A DNA stretch of 58,000 bases from Adiantum capillus-veneris (GCA_014529385.2 CM043966.1:93139087-93197086); one strand, 5' to 3'; numbered from the stretch's first letter, positions 11,054 through 23,461 are shown. The notes: generated from the letters alone by a model not told the origin. Numbers and translations are program-made.

Positions 11054-14000
11054 GGGTCATCGACCTGCCAGACCTTTAACACACAGCCAGGGTGCCATCG
11101 GCTTCGATTGGATTCGTTGGATGCATGGTGCAAAGAGGGAGGAGAATTTTGCATATTTGAATAAAAATGTCACTAAACTGTCTAATTTGGTAGTGCAATA
11201 CACGTATCAGCAAGCCAAGGGACCTGTTGTAGCCTCATATTTTTTCAAGCTGTAGGCCTGAGAATCCAATCCCTGGCGTGCTGGAGCAAGGCTCCAATTC
11301 GGACCCGTTGTTAATTCTCACTCAGAAAGAGGTAATTGAGTTGTTGAAAAACATGAAATTCGTCAATCTTTTGAGGGGAGGAGAAAGAGCGCAACAAAGA
11401 TACGATAAATGTCTTCCTAAGTAAACGAGATGGTATTCACGATCTTTGTTGGGCTCCGGATGCAATCAAAGCACTACAAACTAAAAGGTAAAATTTGTAA
11501 ATGGTGGATGTTGCTCAAGGAGAAGGGCATTGTACCGCGCACTTGGGCTACCTTTGATGATGTGTTTATAAAGGAATTTCTACCTACTAATGAGACATAA
11601 ATTGGATTGTATGGGATAAGTGTTGAATGCATCAGCATAAGACATTGCTTGAATATATCTCACATTATAGAGATGTTAACCTCAAGCTAGAGGATTTAAA
11701 TGTCTTCTAGCAAGTACGTAGGTTCATCCGTGGGTAAAGTCATGAGCTAAAGAAGCATGTTAAAACCCAAGATCCCAAAGCACTTGAGGCAGCTATAGTG
11801 CATGTCCATATTCATGATGATCTAGATGATAAAATATTCCATAGTATATATATGCCTGATACTTTGCATGCATGTGCATCTCATAGTCATCATAAAAGAA
11901 AATTTGTTGTAGCCTCATTTGATGCATCCAAGAATTTCTAGGGGTTTAGAGGCCATCTCTCAAGTGCAGACTTTGAAATGGCAAAGAAAGATAAGTTATG
12001 TCTTAATTATTTGGGGAGTGGGCATGGTAAAAAGGATTGTGCTAAGGGAAAATCTGATGTCCACGGTAAGAAAAAAGTTGTACACATGGTGCAATTGCTT
12101 CCCCTAGAATCCTCTTCTCGTTATTCCAATGTGGAAGTAACACATATCAAAGCGGTTCATAAGTGATGTATTACGGCCTCCATGTGGCAATCGACTTTTG
12201 GACCACACGAGCTTGTGAGAATGCATGGTTCTATCCAAGGTCAGAAGGTGAGGATCCTGGTAGCTGATGGAGCATCTCACAAATTCATTAACTACAAGTC
12301 AATAAAATGTCATGAAATCCAAGGGTATAAGACAATCTTAGATTTTTAAGTAATGAATATGGATAGAGTAGATGTGGTGTTAAGTCGAGAGTGATTACAT
12401 AGATTAATATTATCTTTACATCATAGTTATGAGCATAATAGTCTTATGTTTGAAGCTAATGGTGTGCACGTGCTGCTATTGGGGGGGAAAGATTTGCCTT
12501 TTTCACCACTCATCTCTACAACCGAGCTCATGAAACTCTCTTCTAATGATGAAATAAAGCAACTCTTTTTGTGTTACTCTTTGTGTCATTTTTTATCAAA
12601 TGTTGATAATACTTTAGTTATTGTTGAAGATTTCAAAAACGTCGCATGCTTCTGTTTCTTCTTTGGCTACTTCTCCATCACTAGAAGAAGCAAATGCTGC
12701 TAATAAATTGAAAGAATTTTTAATTTAATATAAAGATGTCTTTCCAAAAGATTTTCCACCTGGGTTACCACCGACACATTCTATCTAGCACGGCATATAT
12801 ATGGTTACAGATAGTAATCAGGTTAGTAAACAACCCTAAAAAATGAGTCATTCTAAGGCTATTGAGGTGGAATGTCAGCTTGGTGACTACTTTAGTAGAC
12901 AATTTATTCAACCTAGTTCTTCACCATGGACATCTCCCATTCTATCAGTGAAAAAGATGGTAGTCTGAGCATGTGCATAGATTATCGTGGTTTGAAGAAT
13001 AAGTATCCGTTGTCACAGGTGGATGAGCTATTTAATACTCACCCATGCTCATATTTTACAAAAATAGATCTACACTGCGAGTATTATCAAGTGAGAATTA
13101 GGCTTGCAGATATACCTAAAATTGCTTTTCGAACAAGGTTTGGACATTATGAATTTTTGGTTATGCCTTTTGATTCTAACCAATGCGCCAATTGCTTTCA
13201 TGATGCTCATGGATAATGCCTTGAAACAATATTTAGGCAAGTTTGTCATTGTTTTTCTCGATGACATCCTAGTGTATAGTGCATCTAAGGAAGCACTTAC
13301 AACACTTGAAGTAGGTGTTTGATCTTCTATGATGACAACACAAATTATATGCTAAGAAATCCAAACGTGATTTTTTGAAAGCTAAAAATCAATATTTGGG
13401 GCATGTAATTTTTGCAAACATGCATATGGATCAATCCAAGGTGGATGCTATCCGCTGTAAATAGTCTGCTCCAAAAAATTTGAAAGAACTCGAAATTTTC
13501 TTGGCCCAGTTGCAGGTTTTCGCCGTAGGTTTGTTCAAAACCATGCCAGAATTGTTGTTTCTATGAGAGACCAATTGAAAGCCAAGGGCAAAGCATTTCA
13601 TTGGAAAGACGTTTGACAATAAAGCTTTGGTGCACTTAAGGTCGCTTTAGTTACTGCAGATATCTTAGCTATTGTGAATCCAATGAAACCTTTTTGTGCT
13701 TGAAACAGATGTCAGTAATCGAGCTATTGGAGCAGATCTTCTGCAAGAAGAAAGTTCAATCGCTTTTGAAAGCAAGAAACTCAATTTTGCGTATCAGAAT
13801 TAATCTGTGATCAAAGAGAGCTATATACAATAGCGTATGCTCTAAAAAAGTGGTGACATTATTTATATTGTGCTCAGGTTGATATATTGTTTGACCATGA
13901 TATATAAAATAGTTTACACAACAATCTAATTTAAAAGTTCAAAGGGCCAGGTGGGCTTAGATTCTTTAGGAGTATGGCGCAAAGCTCCAATATTGTAAAG

Positions 14001-15519
14001 GAGGATACAATGTGGTAATTGATCCTCTTAGTAGAATTCCTAAGATCAACTCTCTTTTGTTCACAAAATTTAGAAGTGAGTTTTTGGAGTCTCTTAAGGG
14101 TATATGTGAGCATGATGATGTATACTCCAAGTGTGAAGTCGTGTCAAAAAGAGGGATCCTTCTCACTCCAATGCTAGCAATGCCACACTCGGTTCTTCTC
14201 TTTTGAGTGATGAGCTAACTAGATGGAAGAATTTTCCGTTGATGATGGGTACCCACTCTACAAGGGGAGAGTTTGTGTATTGACGGACACAAACCTTCGA
14301 TGAAAATTCTTTATGAATGGTATAGAAATCCTAGTCCAAGGCACCTAAGCATTTAAAAGACTTATGCACTAGTAGGATGATAGTTTTATTGGCCAAGCTT
14401 ACATAGGTACATTCAAGAATGTGTCTTGCATTGCCAAAAATGTCAAATTAATAAAACATTGTGCCCGAAGGTAGGAGGTTCCTTGCATCCTTTGGAGATT
14501 TCCAATGGTAAATGGGAGAGTATCTCTATGGATTTTATTGTGGGTCTATCAACCATCATACAAGGTATGACTCTATATGGGTGATTGTAGATAGGTTGAC
14601 TAAACTTTGTAGGCCAAGTTATTTGTCGATAATGTATATAGGTTATATGGATTTTCGAGCCATATTGTGAGTGATCCCAAGTTCAATAGACATTTATGGA
14701 GGGTTGTCTTTAAACGGTTGGGAACACAACTCAATATTAGTACTATGGATCATCCAGAGATGAGAAGAATGGTCGTGTTACTCATGTGCTAAAGGATATG
14801 CTAAGAGTGTACGTCAGCACAGGGATCAATCCAATTGGACATATTATCTCTCTATTTTGGAGTTTTCTTATAAAAGTGCAAAGCATGTTACTAGGTTTTT
14901 CATGCTTATGTACATTTTTCAACCTAAATCACCAGTTACATTGGGGTTGGCTATGGAGAAAATTCAACAATTCAAGGACTATTCAATATCATATAGGTAT
15001 GTTGGAAATCGCTCGTCAAAATATTCAACATGCACAGAAAAAATACAAGAAGTATGCTCACCTGAAATTTCGGCAAGTTACTTTCACGAAAGGTGAAGAT
15101 ATATTCTTATATGTTCTAGAGCATTAAAAAAGTCTAAAAATTGGTCCTACGCTTAGTTTATCTCTTAGATATAGTGACCCATTCAAAATACTCAAGCGAG
15201 TTGGTGATATGGCCTATAAACTTTTTTACCTCTACACTCTCACATTCAGCTGGTTTTTCATGTAAGTGTTTTACATAACGCTTACAAAGGGACAACAATG
15301 TAATTGATCATCAAGGTTTAGGCGATTTCATTGAACCTCCAACTTAGCTGTATGAACCCAAGCGCATTCTAAACTATAATGATTTACATACTCGTCCATC
15401 ATGTGCATCACCGAGCATTAGTTAAGTGGAAAGACCAACATGAAGGTGCCACTTGAGAAAACATTATTATTTTAAAGAAGAAATACGCCACTTTTGTTTT
15501 CCAAGATGAAAAAACTTCT

Positions 15520-15534
15520 TCAAGGGGGGAGTAA
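15520..15534 (+). other. polypurine tract of element A
   Basis: AAGGGGGGAG sits immediately before the 3' LTR start TGTGAGG and overlaps the last codons of the polyprotein. Confidence 0.75.
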
Positions 15535-15638
15535 TGTGAGGCCAAGGGCTACGTGTGGAACTGGCATAGAAGCTACCCTATATGAAGGGGGTAAGATGGT
15601 TGGGTGGATCATAGCTTTCCACTTTCCCTAGCCTCTCA
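15535..15638 (+). repeat. 3' LTR of element A
   Basis: It begins TGTGAGGCCAAGGG and ends CCTCTCA. Its length of 104 bp equals that of the 5' copy. Confidence 0.85.
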
Positions 15639-16440
15639 AAATATACATGTGTGCTCGTCTATCCTTAAAGCCAAAGTTTATATAATGCTTCATATCTAAG
15701 TAGATCCATTGAGGAGCTTGTGTTTTGTACAAATCTTGCAACTCCTTTGGTGAACCCCGTGGACTATTGCATCCTAGACTTGGCCACCTCTCGGGTTGTG
15801 TGAGACTAGGGAGTTTGTAACTTGTCTCATCTCCCAGCAAGAAGGCAAGCCCCCGAGCTCAGTTCAAATTGGCGCTTGGCCTTGGCTTGACATTACTCCC
15901 CCCTTAGAGAAGTGTTTTTGTCCTAAAAAAAAAGTGAGAAATTTTCCTTAAGAACACTAATGTTTTCCCACGTGGCACCTTTCTCAAGTCTCTCTTTCCA
16001 CTTGACTAATGCTTGTCAATGCACATGATGACACATCGTGATAGTTGAGAATGCGCTCAAGTTCATGCGGTTGGGTTGGAGGTTCAATGAGATCAATCAA
16101 AATCTGTTGGTCAATGGCATTGTTATCCCTATGCAAGTGTTTACATAAATGACTTACATGAAATACCGGATGAATACAAGAGTACGCAGGTAATGATAGT
16201 TTGTAAGCTATATCTCCAACTCACTTGAGTATCTTAACTTACGTGTTGAATGCTCAGCACACATAAAAGTACCTCTTCCCCTTCTGTGAAGGTTACTTGT
16301 TGACAACACCATATTAGTGAATTTGGGAGTTACAACTTTAACTATGTACTCATCTTTTTTACCTATGATAGATTGACATTTTGTAGAAGACACTGATCTA
16401 TAACAGCTTCTAGCATTTCTCAAAATGTTTTGCAAACAGT
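15639..16440 (-). mobile_element. inverted 3' fragment of an element A relative
   Basis: Read on the minus strand, 16440 to about 15893 matches the 3' coding end of element A: the ...CAAGTAACCTTCAC... segment, the AACCTCCAAC...GCATGAAC stretch, the chromodomain Lys-Trp block and a GGGGGGAGTAA polypurine tract. An LTR starting TGTCAAGCCAAGG follows at 15892 and extends down toward 15640. The LTR appears longer than that of A and its outer end is not clear. The fragment starts right where the 3' LTR of A ends. Confidence 0.7.
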
Positions 16441-17812
16441 TTCATAGCATGGTACTTGCATCAACTCTCGCTTGCTCTCTCCCTCTCTCTACTCGTGTGT
16501 CTCAACAAACAACATGTATGGTCAATTCTCAAGGTATGCATGTTCGATTATGCATATGCTATGCTATTTTATGTGTATTTGCAAGAACTTCGCACTCCCA
16601 ACTATAGCAATGGTATTAGAGCCTGGCAAAAAAGGCTCCTAATGAAAATCGTGATGATCATATCCTAGAGCTAAATTTGCTTATTTCCCTAATTCCTTTG
16701 TTATGATGTTGGTGGTAAATTTGACAACATTTTTTTTCGTTAGTTTGGTTGTTATGTAATTTAGCCAAACAAGACCACCTTGATCAGAAGGATTGATTAG
16801 ATGTTGAAAAGACTCACTAGATTAGAAACTTGGTTATATAGAATTAGAGTGTAGCAAGTCAAATGAGATGCATGCGACCAAATCGTATGTAAGGTGAAGA
16901 AGAAGAGAATTTTTAACATAATAGAAACGTGTGGCCATAGTTAATTGGAGGAGGAGGAGGATTAAGAACAGGTTGTGGGTGCCTGAGTGAAAATCGTAGA
17001 AAATCATCCCAAGAGATCGTGGTTGCAGCAAAGGTGGCCGTGAGCGTGGTGGGTAGACTAATGGAGGGGTTGGATGTAACGTCTCTAGGCACTTTCCCAT
17101 AAACTTCCACCATGCATCGTGTGTAGCTATTGGCTATCAACAGGAGCAAGCACAAGGGCCCTTCACATTTCATACTCTCTAATGGGGCCCTTCACATTTC
17201 ATCTATATGTATTCTATAAAGGCAGTGAGAGTGCCTTTTACACGTGTCGAGAGCTGCGAGCTGAAGGCTATAGTTCAAAAGTCCTCTAGGCACGATAAAG
17301 AGGGAGAGAGAAAGGGACAGAGAGGCTGCCGAAAACGACCGGCCGTACTAGTACACTCTAATGGGTCTATTAGTTTTTTTTTTTTTTTGGGGGGAGGGGG
17401 GTTTGACTTTTATCCCAAGCCTCAAAAAAGACCCTGACCTTTTCTCTCAAAAGAAAAGAGTCAAGAATTATCCTTGTTCACCCTGAACTTTCCACCCAAA
17501 AAAAAAGCATCGCACTCTCAGCTGTAGCAAAATCAACCAATGCAAACCATAAAGTATTTCTTTTTGGGCAAAACTCACAATTGTGAGTGATTGTATTAGA
17601 AAGAGAACAGAAAATTACAGATCAATCTCAAGCCCAAATCGAGCCTTGAGAGGCGGCTATTACATCAGACTTTACAACATAAAAGCTTTGATCAAATGGC
17701 TTGTGCTGTCCGAATCCAATCATCCGAGTCATGACTTTTACTTATCGTATATATCAATTCCAGTATCATCACTCCATGCATTATACTTTACTAGTACTGT
17801 CGGAAGCCTTAG

Positions 17813-17818
<6 letters not shown>

Positions 17819-17863
<45 letters not shown>

Positions 17864-17896
17864 GAAGTTCGTGCAGTCTCTCTCTCTCTCTCTCTC
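17819..17896. repeat. (CT)n microsatellites
   Basis: Two CT runs are separated by a short unique stretch (about 17860-17876). Confidence 0.95.
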
Positions 17897-17984
17897 AACG
17901 TGCTGAGTGCATGGGTTGCGGGGAACACTTTTGGAGCTCGTCGGACTAAGGAGCTCTCGCCACATGTCAGAAAAGAGGGGTGGT

Positions 17985-18000
17985 GGGGGGGGGGGGGGGG
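17985..18000. repeat. poly-G run
   Basis: A visible G homopolymer; assembly length in such runs is often unreliable. Confidence 0.8.
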
Positions 18001-18819
18001 ATTGCTCCCCCTTTTATAATAGTATAGATAATGACCCTATTCAAAAAATAAAAAACCATATGGTGCCATCAGTGTGAGTGCATTAGTGTATTGTCCATAG
18101 CTTCTTAACAATCAAATCAAAAGTTAATTCAATTCGTTTTCAAAACTTTCTCTTGAGGAAGGCAATAAGTTCCTAGCCAATGACTCAATTGGTGTATTCT
18201 TCATGATGACAACACAGAGACTTCCAAACCAATACAATCGCAAGAATCTCAAAATTGTTAAAGGGGCAAAACATATGAGTGTTGAGAAAAGATGTAGCCA
18301 GTAGAGGTTTAGATGTAACAAGTTTCAACATCTTCTGAGTGAAGCCAAGTCGATGTCCTACAGATGTATTTTGCAAGGGTATGCACATGACAATTTGCTA
18401 GCAAGCTCGTTCGTGCAGCTTGAAATCAAGCACGCTGTCGTCAAGTCCTCTTCGCGCACACAAGTCGTGTATTCTCCATCGAACACACTCTCTCCTCCCT
18501 TTGCTTCGCAACGAGAATGGTGGGCCACAACGGCTAACTATGTGCCAAGCCTTACTTTGACGGGTTCGCCGTAGAGGGTTGAAGATTTCTAGCCTACTAC
18601 ATCATCATTTCTTGCCGTTGCAATGCCGCATGTGTGCACCCTTTGAGTGAAGCCAAGCCTAAAAATTCAGAGGACCAAGCTGTGGCCCAACTTCCACGCA
18701 ATTTAAGTCTAGAAAAAAGCAGGCCCACGTTATTTTCAGCAAAGTATCAAAAACTTACCTTATGGATTCACATCATAATAATCATTTGTAAGCCCCCTTC
18801 AAGGGTCTAAACACCTCAA

Positions 18820-19258
18820 CACTAAGTAACACCTATATTTAATGGGGAAAGAGTAATGGGATCGACGGCACGGAAGTTCACGCATGAAGATCGAAAAGAT
18901 CGCAACCGCAGATGTCTACTCAAAAACTAAACCTGGACACGCACTAAACTTGGACAACATGGGCATTGCATATCAACTCACAATATTACATCGTAAAAAT
19001 GGTATCGGATACACAATGTGCACGCGGGTGAGGTGGTTAGCCCATGTGACCCTAAACATGGATCCCGAAGTCACGGGTTCAAATCACGATGATGTGCCTC
19101 ATTTTTCGTACTGACCAAGTTTAGTGTCCTTCATTTTTTCGACAACACGCCTCGTTTTTTCTATTGGCCAAGTTTAGTGTGCCTCGAGATCCCGCCTCCC
19201 AACCCCGATCATCGATCCCATTACTCTCCCCCGCATTAAATATAGGTGTTACTTAGTG
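18820..19258. mobile_element. MITE-like element with ~46-bp terminal inverted repeats
   Basis: The left end (18820-18865) starts CACTAAGTAACACCTATATT and matches the reverse complement of the right end (19211-19258) with only a few differences. The body of 439 bp has no transposase. A 14-bp direct repeat, CAAGGGTCTAAACA, occurs at 18800-18813 and 19259-19272; on the left, six bases (CCTCAA) separate it from the inverted end. The superfamily is not assigned. Confidence 0.75.
19022..19095 (+). other. tRNA-like A/B box pair inside the MITE
   Basis: GTGGTTAGCCCATGTG resembles a pol III A box, and GGTTCAAATC about 45 nt later resembles a B box. The stems do not fold as a normal tRNA. It may be a tRNA-derived SINE head or chance. 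Confidence 0.25.
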
Positions 19259-19272
19259 CAAGGGTCTAAACA

Positions 19273-20070
19273 TGAGTTATTACAAAACGCACTTAAGTTT
19301 TCATTAGAAAGTTTTTCATGGTGTCATTATAAAAAAAAACTTTACAATATTCTCTGCAAGGTAAGGTCAACATCTTCTTTTGCTATAGCAATTTTTTTCT
19401 AGCACTAGGATGTTGAGCTTAGGAGCTTTCCATTGGCATGCACACCGTGAACGTCACAAGATAATAGGATGCAAGGCTATCCATGGCAAAGGGCAACTTT
19501 TCTATTCATTGGAAAATGATATGTATCTCACATTTCATGCACACACAAGATCATTTAATACCTTACATAGCTTCTTTAAGTAACCCCACTAGATAAGAAC
19601 TCTCAAGTAATTTGTACACAAGCTTGAACCATATTTACAACACAAGTCGTGCAACTGCTCAATTCACACACACACCCACACACACACACACACACACAGA
19701 TGTAAGAGGTAGTTGGTGTCATTCCGTGGTAGAGAGAGAGAAAGAGTACTTGAGTTGTGCTTCCTCTTCCCTGCATATATGTTCTTTGGCATCGGGGATC
19801 CTTGGGAATCATAAAGCTTCACCCTTTTGTGGGGCAGAGGAGAAGTCACAGAAGCTTTGGCCCTTGACTTCCTTCTTGGTGGAGTGTCAAGAGAGTCATC
19901 GAAGGTGGCTAGCTGGTGTGCCGAGCTATTCTCCACCTGGGAACCTTGGTGAGCTATGACTAAGGGACTACTTGCAGCTCCCAATCGCCTCCCCCCGCTC
20001 TCCTACCTGAGGCCCCTGCACCCTGCTTCCCTCCATGCATCATGACTGCACCACACCTTCAAAGTAACGT
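19273..20070. other. spacer before element B, with (CA)n
   Basis: A CA run lies at 19664-19699. The open frame at 19612-19959 is partly that repeat and has no recognisable domain. Nothing else is supported. Confidence 0.45.
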
Positions 20071-20942
20071 TGTTGGGAAACAAGAAAACTGAAACACCTC
20101 TATAGCGATGTCACCCAAGAGCGTTGAAAGAGAACTACTAGACACCAAAAGATTTGCAAAATCCTTTTAAAGCACCACAAGTCCAATAGGAGTAGATCCT
20201 TGGGAATTTACTGGCCGTCGCCCACCCAAGAGACTATGTCACATAGGAGCAAAACCATGTCAAAGCACGGATTTATAGCACACGCCGACCAATGCATATG
20301 AAAACAAGAGCCTGTCCTTTCAGAATCAAACATCACAAACCCACAACTTCAACATCAATTCCACAATTCATAGATACATGCCCTCCAAATCTGTCTACAC
20401 ACAATTTTCCACTAGGCTGCTATAGCCATAACACTGCAGAGAACTAGTCATAAACTGAAGAGCACAACTCCAATTGGGGCACTTTAAAGCTTGGAAAAAA
20501 GATTGAAAAATTAATGGCGAGAAAGCTGAAGATGACCAAAATTGATTCCATACGCCGCCATGAGTAAAATTGACGTGAACAGAAAGCTGTCCCAACACGA
20601 CTACACGTAGAGAAGGCTAGTCGGGGCAAAAAACTGCATCCAAAAGCACCAAGGAGGCATAACGAGCTAAAACCTGCAATTTTTTGATGTTTGGCTGAAC
20701 TTTTTTTAGTTTGTACATGAGTTTTATTTATGTACAAGTCTCACTTCAAAAAACTCACTCACGGACACTTATAGCAGCCCGACAACTGTCACTAGACTAG
20801 CGACTTGCAGTGCATGTACATGTGCTTGCTAAAGCAAGCTAAGAAACCCACAAAAAGAAATCCCACACGCCCTTTTGACATCGAGCGTCATGTCCATATG
20901 TACAAATTTACAAAAAACGGGGTGTCAAAAATGCGCCCAACA
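20071..20942 (-). repeat. 3' LTR of element B
   Basis: It aligns with 28371-29240 over its whole length. I count about 30 substitutions and two or three 1-bp indels by eye. Confidence 0.88.
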
Positions 20943-20969
20943 TAGTTTGCCACACCCCAGCCTGCTAGA

Positions 20970-21618
20970 TCATTCATGATCAGCAGCACAAAAGAGATCC
21001 TGTAAACCACATGAGGGAGTCTTCATTTCATCTTTATCATTAACCACATGATCAGCAAATTCTTCAAAAGAAGGCTCATCCTCAATCACAGTCATCAACC
21101 TTGCAATATACTTCTTCAACCTGTAGCCATTCACACGTGCTTTATGTGGGGTACCATCCAAGTCAGCAAGCTGATATGTGCCATTTGGAAACCTGTTTAA
21201 GACCAAGAAAGGACCTTGCCACTTGATTTGAAATTTCTTTTGAAAAGTGCTATCAAGCTTACTATTGTAGCGAAGCACCATGTCACCCTTCTTGATGTCC
21301 TTGTCCTTTACCTTCTCATTTGCCTTTGCTTGATTCTTCTTCAAGACCTGCTCATAATGCTTAAAAGCCAACAACCTATCCAACTGTACACATTGAAAAT
21401 ATAGAAGCCTTTCCTTGAATGCATCATTGGGCTCTTCTTCAAGCTTTAGCATCATCTTCAAGGCTGGTATCTCCACCTCAATAGGAAGTAAAGCCTCTTT
21501 GCCAAAAACTAGATGGAAGGGAGAAAAACCAGTACCTGATTTGATGGCAGTCCTGTAAGCCCATAGAGCACAAGGTAGCTCTAAATCCCAAGTCTTCACA
21601 TTGTTTCTTGTCATCTTT
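20970..21618 (-). pseudogene. integrase C-terminal part of element B
   Basis: This continues the integrase interrupted at 23659. It carries LPCALWAYRTAIKSGTGFSPF, the segment typical of the end of the gypsy integrase core, then FGKEALLP, and a C-terminal domain with KGDMVLR, KWQGPFLV and GTYQLADLDG. It ends at a stop at 20970, 27 bp before the 3' LTR. The frame is intact; only its continuity with the upstream part has been lost through the nested insertion. Confidence 0.85.
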
Positions 21619-21623
21619 GTAAG

Positions 21624-21815
21624 TGAAGGGGATCGGAGAGCACCACAGACGGAGAGTGAGAGAGAGAAGGAGACACACGACACACAGATATGGGTGGGGA
21701 GACTCAAAAGAGTGAGCAGGCCCCCTATACACTTATGCTATGTATAAGGTATACAAGTCAGTGGGCGCCCAGACTCTGGGCGGTCGGGCAAGGCACATGC
21801 GCCTATACCCCAACA
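21624..21815 (-). repeat. 3' LTR of nested copia element
   Basis: 192 bp with plus-strand ends TG...CA, near-identical to 23462-23653. Confidence 0.92.
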
Positions 21816-22028
21816 ACCTCCCACTTAAAGGCGACTATGCCTTTAAGCAAGGGAACCTAGTCTAAAGACTACAAAAGGCGAGAGAAAATTACTCTCAACC
21901 GATGCCCACTGGCTGGCTGTGATCGTGTGCATCTGGATGTCCTGCTCCTGTGTAAATCCATACACCACCAGACGTACCGCACACGTACTGCAAGTATGTA
22001 CGCAATACCTGCATATCTCCCTCGTGCA

Positions 22029-22211
22029 CTATGCCATCATCATCAACAAACGACTAACAACCCCAATTGCAAATGATCCCACTGCAGCTGCAATATCCGG
22101 TCTCAAGATCAGCATCTCATACATGAGACCACCGAATGCCGATGCAATGCTAGCGGGCCCTGCTAGCTCTACGGAGCATGCATCAACATATATATCCCTG
22201 GCAATAGGCAT
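22029..22211 (-). pseudogene. RT C-terminal remnant of nested copia element
   Basis: FGGLMYEMLILRPDIAAAVG matches the conserved copia segment between RT and RNase H, usually written G-S-L-M-Y..T-R-P-D-I. It is followed by a decayed stretch with VVYGFT that resembles the next conserved block. The upstream 22221-22499 frame (Ser/Glu/Gln rich) is not recognised and may come from a fused or inserted piece. Confidence 0.6.
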
Positions 22212-22541
22212 CTCTGAGTGCTAAGGCGTGTCAGCCACATGCATCTCCTGACTGTCCGCAAAAGACGCATCAAACTGTCGTGCAACCTCAGAGCAAACCA
22301 GCTGCTGTAGGTGTCTGCTGGAAGACATATCCTGCACAACTATATCCCCATGCTCACTGTCGAGCATAGAAAGAAATGACTGCATAATCACTGAAATCTC
22401 AGCCTCCTCTGCAATCATCCACTGCAAACATGACCACTCAATCTGCTGTGACTCACTAGAGCTCTCATGCTCTAACTCCTTATGAATAGACTCTTGCACA
22501 ACGTCCTCCTGTCGTGACTCACTAGAGCAAGACCTCTCTAC

Positions 22542-23063
22542 CTATCTATCCTGCATAGAAGTATCTCGCACAACTGACTCTCTGCTTTGCTCAGCCACTA
22601 GCAAAGCATGCATGTCTGACTTTGTCACCTCTCTGTGTGACTGCTCAAGTCGTGCCCCAACTATGTGCACAACGAGCTCACTACTCTGCACTCCATGCAA
22701 AGCACCCTGCAACCCATGAGCAAAAGAGACTTTCCGGGTCTCTCGCTCTCTACATGGCTGTAATAAGATTGAGACTCGACCATTTCTCACCAGTACTACG
22801 TGCAATGGGTACCATGTGCCAAATCTAGCACCTCTCGCAATCACTAGCGAACCCAAATGCAACGCAAAAGATCGCTCAAGCAGAGATACCCGACATCCAC
22901 TATCCCTGAGCTGACCAATGGAGATCAAACTCATCGTCAAATCTGGCACATGATGCACATCTCTGAGCACGTACGATGCACCGCTCGGTAATGACAGTCT
23001 CACATCTCCTGAACCAACAATCTCATGCAGTGACCCATCTGCCAATCGCACACTACCATGCAC
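22542..23063 (-). pseudogene. protease-end and GAG-pre-integrase remnant of nested copia element
   Basis: The frame shows MHGSVRLADGSLHEIVGSG, RLSLPSGASYVLRDV and HVPDLTMSLISIGQL, the usual copia order between protease and integrase. Just upstream (23085-23150), the protease site reads LDRDATFHV instead of the D-S/T-G triad. The C-terminal third of the frame is unlike integrase, so the deletion begins soon after this domain. Confidence 0.75.
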
Positions 23064-23328
23064 TCTGTTAGAATAGCTACTGAACTAGTCACGATACGGA
23101 GTGACATGAAAAGTAGCGTCCCTGTCTAGCACCCATTGCAAAAGAAGTGCACTATCCTCAGACGTCAAAAAATCAGGAGTAATATAGGAAATAAATGTGA
23201 CCTCACTGTCACTAGAGTACTCAGACACTGTATCTGATCCTGCAACTCTCAAGTCAAAGGAGCCTATAGCATCTACTGCATCCTTGAGACTAGCATGTCT
23301 CTTGTGGTGTCTCATATGACAAAAGCAT

Positions 23329-23400
23329 CACCGTCTAATGTGCCCTAAACGACCACAATGCCAACACATAACCTGTCCGTGCATATGTGAATGCCGTTGT
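23329..23400 (-). pseudogene. Gag zinc knuckle remnant of nested copia element
   Basis: CWHCGRLGHIRR followed by a stop and then Cys keeps CX2CX4H and nearly the full CCHC pattern. Most of Gag before it is missing: only about 60 bp separate this motif from the primer site. Confidence 0.65.
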
Positions 23401-23447
23401 CTCACAAGAGTCTCAGATGACTCAGATCTGTCATACATCTCATGCAA

Positions 23448-23459
23448 GCTCTGATACCA
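23448..23459 (-). other. primer binding site of nested copia element
   Basis: TGGTATCAGAGC on the minus strand, two bases inside the 5' LTR (23462-23653). Confidence 0.9.
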
Positions 23460-23461
23460 AT

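Larger units (their letters stand above)
10927..15534 (+). pseudogene. gag-pol of element A, decayed
   Basis: Gag runs from about 10927. A zinc knuckle at about 11990-12040 reads CLNYLGSGHGKKDC, with the second Cys replaced by Tyr. The protease site near 12265 reads VADGASHKFIN, lacking the usual D-S/T-G. Reverse transcriptase (about 12900-13320) has [15 protein letters not shown] and FLDDILVYS (13254-13265), with a frameshift after EFLVMPF. The integrase zinc region has CQKCQ near 14435 and the core MDFIVGL and IVSDP. A chromodomain remnant near 15420 reads ALVKWKDQHEGAT, followed by a TGA where Trp is expected. The final TAA (15532-15534) directly abuts the 3' LTR. Many stops and frameshifts make it non-functional. 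Confidence 0.85.
10779..15638 (+). mobile_element. Ty3/gypsy chromovirus with 104-bp LTRs (element A)
   Basis: The element has two 104-bp LTRs (10779-10882, 15535-15638), a primer site at 10884, a polypurine tract before the 3' LTR and, between them, decayed gag, zinc knuckle, protease, reverse transcriptase, RNase H, integrase and chromodomain in Ty3/gypsy order. Total length is 4,860 bp. LTRs differ at roughly a quarter of positions, so the insertion is old. No matching 5-bp target duplication is visible (TACCA left, AATAT right); the right flank has probably been rearranged. Confidence 0.88.
16441..18799. other. spacer with microsatellites, no gene recognised
   Basis: Contents seen: a PBS-like TGGTATTAGAGCC at 16611, a G/T-rich run near 17370-17400, (CT)n at 17819-17859 and 17877-17896, and a G-run at 17985-18000. 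Open frames are short and partly made of dinucleotide repeat. I find no domain. Confidence 0.45.

Noticed and set aside
16611-16623. primer-site-like TGGTATTAGAGCC
   Set aside because: One mismatch to the tRNA-iMet site, no LTR end directly before it and no gag after it.
21478-21732. frames crossing 21624
   Set aside because: They join element B coding sequence to the LTR of the nested copia element and are not real genes.
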